Origin: Phenylobacterium sp.
GTDB taxonomy: Bacteria; Pseudomonadota; Alphaproteobacteria; Caulobacterales; Caulobacteraceae
Direction: 5' to 3'
Assembly: GCA_028291285.1 (NCBI GenBank)
Contig: JAQGIJ010000072.1
Location: 1-8,321, forward strand
DNA length: 8,321 nucleotides
Below are positions 5,976 to 8,321 of this stretch, in pieces. Both the position numbers and the translations under genes were made by a program. The notes below the pieces were generated by a model. It was not told the DNA's origin. It did not search any database and saw nothing but the letters and a program-made list of their open reading frames with translations. The stretch's first letter is position 1; the number at the start of each line of letters is the position of its first letter.

Positions 5976-7136
5976 TCAACCTTTCCGCGGCAGGGCCACC
6001 ACGGCGCGGCCACGGGCAGTGACCTCGCCGAGCTGGTTGGTGGTGGAGACGTCCAGCGCTACCGTGCCCGCCTCGTCGTCGGCCTGCACCACCTCGGCGT
6101 TCACCAGGCTCAGGTCGTTCAGGATGTTCGGACGAAGGAGGCGGATCTCCATCTCCCTGAGCTGGCCGTGATCGCCCATCCAGTCGGTGACGGCGTGCGC
6201 CATCCAGGAGAAGCGCTGGTTGCCGAAGTCGTAGCCGTCGGGATAGCCGCTCATCTTGGCGAAGGCCGGCTCCCAGTGCGGCGACTCCCAGTTGTCCACC
6301 ACGCCGGTCTCTGGATTGATCATGCGGATGCCAGGGGTCTTGTCGAGGATGCTGTAGAGCATCCGGTTGGGGGCGTTGTAGGAGCTGCCCTGGCCGATCA
6401 GGAAGCCGATCAGGTTGTTGATCGTCAGCGGCCCCTTCATCAGCGTCGGGGCCTTCTCGCCGACCCGGGTGTCCTCGTAGTAGCGCGGCCGGTCGCCCCG
6501 GCGCTGCGCCGCCTCCTGGCGATAGTGCTGCTCGATGCGCTGGCGGTCGGCTTCGCTGTAGTTCGCCAGCGGCCGGTCGAGGTACTTGCCGCGCGAGCGC
6601 ACCTCGCCGCGCTCGAAGCGCTTGATGGTGGAGAAGCGCTCGGCCACCAGCTCGCCGCCGGCCGTGCGGTACTCCACCCCCATCACCTGGGTCGCCGAGC
6701 GGCCGCCGAAGCGTCCGTTCTCGTGCAGGGTGAGCTCGGTCAGGCCGCCTTCGCCAAGGATCGTCTCATCGAGCCGCACCGGGCGATGCCAGACCCAGCG
6801 CTCGCCGGCCCACAGGCCCAGCACGCCCGGAAGCACCATCTCCTCGACCTCGTCGGCTTCCAGCAGCGGGCCGTTGGCGTGGCTGTAGAGATAGGTGGGC
6901 GGCGCGCTGAGGCCGCCGAGCGGCGACCTCGCGGCATAGGCCTCGTCCCACCACAGCGGATTGTCGTCGCCGATCCCGTGGGCCCAGTGCCAGATGTTGT
7001 CCCGGGTGGCGACGTGGTTCCACTGCTTGATCGGCTTCATCTGGCCAAGCGTCGCGCGCGCCGGCGCCAGGGCCTCGTCGGTGATCCTGGCTTCCTGCCA
7101 TTCCTCGCCGCGCGTGATGGTCTGCGCCTCGGACAT
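5976..7136 (-). CDS. Double-hotdog MaoC/FAS1-like acyl-CoA dehydratase, copy 2 (386 aa)
   Basis: Two-domain hotdog protein paralogous to the gene at 3324-4502 and collinear with it. The first hotdog has AHGIGDDNPLWWDEAYAA (52-69), again with Trp (W62) instead of His in the D-x-N-P-x-H hydratase pattern. The second hotdog begins at GDRPRYYEDTRVGE (214-227) and contains KGPLTINNLIGFLIGQG (234-250), NPETGVVDNW (274-283), HWEPAFAKMSGYPDGYD and AHAVTDWMGD (313-322), with H314 aligned to H318 of copy 1. Both copies end in a similar ELPMKG/ALPRKG tail. Expected to bind acyl-CoA and act in hydration or dehydration, possibly as a heteromer with copy 1. A GGGAGG site lies 7 nt before the ATG. It is 49 bp after the SDR gene and 4 bp before the cyclase. 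Family assignment is firm; the substrate and whether it is independently active are not known. Confidence 0.88.
   Translation of the reverse strand: MSEAQTITRGEEWQEARITDEALAPARATLGQMKPIKQWNHVATRDNIWHWAHGIGDDNPLWWDEAYAARSPLGGLSAPPTYLYSHANGPLLEADEVEEMVLPGVLGLWAGERWVWHRPVRLDETILGEGGLTELTLHENGRFGGRSATQVMGVEYRTAGGELVAERFSTIKRFERGEVRSRGKYLDRPLANYSEADRQRIEQHYRQEAAQRRGDRPRYYEDTRVGEKAPTLMKGPLTINNLIGFLIGQGSSYNAPNRMLYSILDKTPGIRMINPETGVVDNWESPHWEPAFAKMSGYPDGYDFGNQRFSWMAHAVTDWMGDHGQLREMEIRLLRPNILNDLSLVNAEVVQADDEAGTVALDVSTTNQLGEVTARGRAVVALPRKG
5980..5985 (-). promoter_or_regulatory. Shine-Dalgarno site that decides the cyclase start
   Basis: GAAAGG on the minus strand, 8 nt before the ATG at 5971, lies inside the last codons of dehydratase copy 2. 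It supports initiation at 5971 rather than at the upstream GTG (6013) and suggests coupled translation across the 4-bp gap. Confidence 0.7.
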
Positions 7137-7185
7137 CTGCCTTCCTCCCTTTCCGACCCTGCTTCGCCGCTTGGGCGGGCGGGCC

Positions 7186-8085
7186 CTAATCTGTCCGGTC
7201 CGCCCGGAACCACTCGGGGAGGTCCTCGTCCCGCGCCCCGCCGCTCCAGAGCTGCGAGCCGCCGTCGACCCGCAGGATCTCGCCGGTAATGTACTTTCCG
7301 CTGTCCGCGCTCAGGAAGATGATCGCCTGAGCCATGTCCATGGTGTCGCCCATGCGGCGCATGGGATTGCCGTTGGGCAGCCGCCGCTCGTGCTCCTCGC
7401 TGTAGCGGCCGATGCCGTCGGACAGGATCGCACCGGGCGCGACGCAGTTCACTCGGATCTGATAGGGCGCCCATTCCACCGCGATCGACTTGGAGACCGC
7501 CACCACCCCGCCCCGCGCCGCGGCGGTGTGCACCACCGAGGGCAGGCCGCGGTCGATGACCGAGATGATGTTGACGATGTTGCCCGGCAGGCCGCTGTCG
7601 CGCCAGCGCCGCCCGCAGGCCTGCATCATCCACCAGTGGCCGTTCAGATTGGTGTCGACCACGGCCAGCCAGCCCTTCGGCGAATAGTCCATGGACGGCT
7701 GGATGAACTGGCCGCCGGCGCTGTTCACCAGGGTGTCCAGCCGGCCGAAGCGCTCCCAGGTCTCGTCGACCAGCTCGGCGACCTTCTCCGGCTCGCGGAT
7801 GCTCATCGCCTTCCAGCCCACCTCGCGCCCGAGCCGCTGGCCGATGCCGTCGGCGGTCTCGCGCAGCATCTCCTCGCGCCGCCCGCAGATCATCACCTGG
7901 GCGCCCAGCCGCGCGGCGAGATAGGCGGTGGCGCGGCCGATGCCGCTGCCGCCGCCGGGGATCAGGAACACGTGGCCGTCGAGAATCCCGTCGCGGTAGA
8001 CGGTCTCGGCGGTAGCCAGCTCGTCGTCGGTCAGGCCGAGCCGGCGTTGCGGGCGTTGTCGAGGTGTCGGGGGCAGGAAGGACAT
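7186..8085 (-). CDS. SDR-family oxidoreductase, enoyl/dienoyl-CoA reductase-like (299 aa)
   Basis: NAD(P)-dependent short-chain dehydrogenase/reductase with an N-terminal extension of about 35 residues. The nucleotide loop is PGGGSGIG (43-50), with Pro replacing the usual Thr. CGRR (67-70) after the second strand suggests NADP(H). NSAGG (121-125) is the structural NAG motif and S175 is near the usual catalytic Ser. The Y-x-x-x-K motif is absent: the region reads VVHTAAARGGV, placing T187 and R191 at the Tyr and Lys positions, with H186 beside them. A His-x-x-x-A-K/R form followed by LAVEW-like sequence is a feature of the 2,4-dienoyl-CoA reductase and citronellol-dehydrogenase-like SDR groups. 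VNCVAPGAI and a C-terminal VDGG are normal. GGAGG lies 5 nt before the start. It follows the acyl-CoA synthetase by 27 bp, which fits reduction of a CoA ester. The exact reaction is unproven. Confidence 0.87.
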   Translation of the reverse strand: MSFLPPTPRQRPQRRLGLTDDELATAETVYRDGILDGHVFLIPGGGSGIGRATAYLAARLGAQVMICGRREEMLRETADGIGQRLGREVGWKAMSIREPEKVAELVDETWERFGRLDTLVNSAGGQFIQPSMDYSPKGWLAVVDTNLNGHWWMMQACGRRWRDSGLPGNIVNIISVIDRGLPSVVHTAAARGGVVAVSKSIAVEWAPYQIRVNCVAPGAILSDGIGRYSEEHERRLPNGNPMRRMGDTMDMAQAIIFLSADSGKYITGEILRVDGGSQLWSGGARDEDLPEWFRADRTD

Positions 8086-8112
8086 CTGGGCCTCCGGGCG
8101 CGGCAGCGCGCC

Positions 8113-8321
8113 CTACTCCGCCGGCGTCGCGGCGGCGGCCCGCAACTGCGCGCGCAGGTCCGCCTTCTTGATCTTGCCCGACGGCGTGCGGGGAAAGTCG
8201 TCGGGGAGCACGATCACCCGCTCCGGCGTCTTCTGCCGGGTGACGCCGAGGCCGCGGAAGTAGGCGGTCACGCTCTCAAGGGTGATGTCCGCCTCCGGCG
8301 CGGCCAGGACGTAGACGCAGA
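8113..8321 (-). CDS. Acyl-CoA synthetase (AMP-binding family), C-terminal fragment at window edge
   Basis: The last 68 codons plus part of another are present; the gene runs off the right edge. My translation reads from CVYVLAAPEADITLESV through GVTRQKTPERVIVLPDDFP to PRTPSGKIKKADLRAQL and ends at TAG (8113-8115). The PRTPSGKIKK motif is the conserved C-terminal signature of acyl-CoA ligases; its Lys contacts the acyl-adenylate in the adenylation conformation. The family activates a carboxylic acid with ATP and transfers it to CoA, the likely entry step for the downstream genes. It sits 27 bp upstream of the SDR gene and is the most upstream visible member of the operon. Substrate class cannot be judged from the C-terminus alone. 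Confidence 0.88.
   Translation of the reverse strand, partial: CVYVLAAPEADITLESVTAYFRGLGVTRQKTPERVIVLPDDFPRTPSGKIKKADLRAQLRAAAATPAE

Larger units (their letters stand above)
2543..8321 (-). other. Predicted seven-gene CoA-linked catabolic operon
   Basis: Seven minus-strand genes in the order acyl-CoA synthetase, SDR, dehydratase copy 2, cyclase, ABM protein, dehydratase copy 1, crotonase are separated by 27, 49, 4, 89, 75 and 16 bp. No intrinsic terminator with a U-run is visible between them. The enzyme set fits activation of an organic acid to a CoA ester followed by beta-oxidation-like and hydrolytic steps. The promoter and any regulator lie to the right of the window. Co-transcription is inferred from spacing and strand only. 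Confidence 0.7.

Noticed and set aside
5972..6013. Upstream GTG start adding 14 residues to the cyclase
   Set aside because: It lies inside the upstream gene, the added residues do not resemble the family, and the ATG at 5971 has a GAAAGG site at good spacing.
5724..7289. Plus-strand frame of 521 codons antisense to dehydratase copy 2
   Set aside because: Same reason: antisense shadow with no domain pattern over a well-supported gene.
1..8321. tRNA, rRNA, CRISPR arrays, insertion sequences, attachment sites
   Set aside because: No repeat-spacer pattern, tRNA-like cloverleaf, transposase frame or terminal inverted repeats were seen on either strand.

Overview
The window is GC-rich (C or G dominates third codon positions). 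It encodes Gram-negative outer-membrane transport and CoA-linked catabolism. A TonB-dependent receptor with an N-terminal STN domain, next to a CoA catabolic operon, fits an alphaproteobacterium of the Caulobacterales or Sphingomonadales type. That taxonomic placement is inferred from style; no rRNA or other marker gene is present.

Layout from left to right. Positions 1-1769 (minus) hold most of a TonB-dependent outer-membrane receptor whose C-terminus lies beyond the left edge. Positions 1770-1883 are a short divergent intergenic region. Positions 1884-2534 (plus) encode a small protein with the HxD...H...R pattern of 2-oxoglutarate/Fe(II) oxygenases. It converges on the operon end with only 8 bp between stop codons. 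Positions 2543-8321 form one minus-strand gene train, transcribed right to left: the C-terminal end of an acyl-CoA synthetase (AMP-binding family), an SDR oxidoreductase of the enoyl/dienoyl-CoA-reductase-like type, a double-hotdog MaoC/FAS1-like dehydratase, a cyclase-family (kynurenine-formamidase-like) hydrolase, a small ABM-domain protein, a second double-hotdog dehydratase paralogous to the first, and an enoyl-CoA hydratase/isomerase. Gaps are 4-89 bp and most genes have a recognisable Shine-Dalgarno site, so they are probably co-transcribed. No gene-free stretch exceeds 300 bases.

Taken together, the operon looks like a pathway that activates a carboxylic acid to its CoA thioester. It would then be processed by reduction or dehydrogenation (SDR), hydration or dehydration (two hotdog proteins and a crotonase), C-N, C-O or ring hydrolysis (cyclase family), and perhaps oxygenation or isomerisation (ABM protein). 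The receptor could import the substrate or an iron chelate, but its link to the operon is only proximity. I cannot name the substrate. The most notable points are the two co-operonic double-hotdog paralogues that both lack the usual hydratase His, a cyclase with Gln at two expected metal-ligand positions, and an SDR whose Tyr-Lys pair is replaced.
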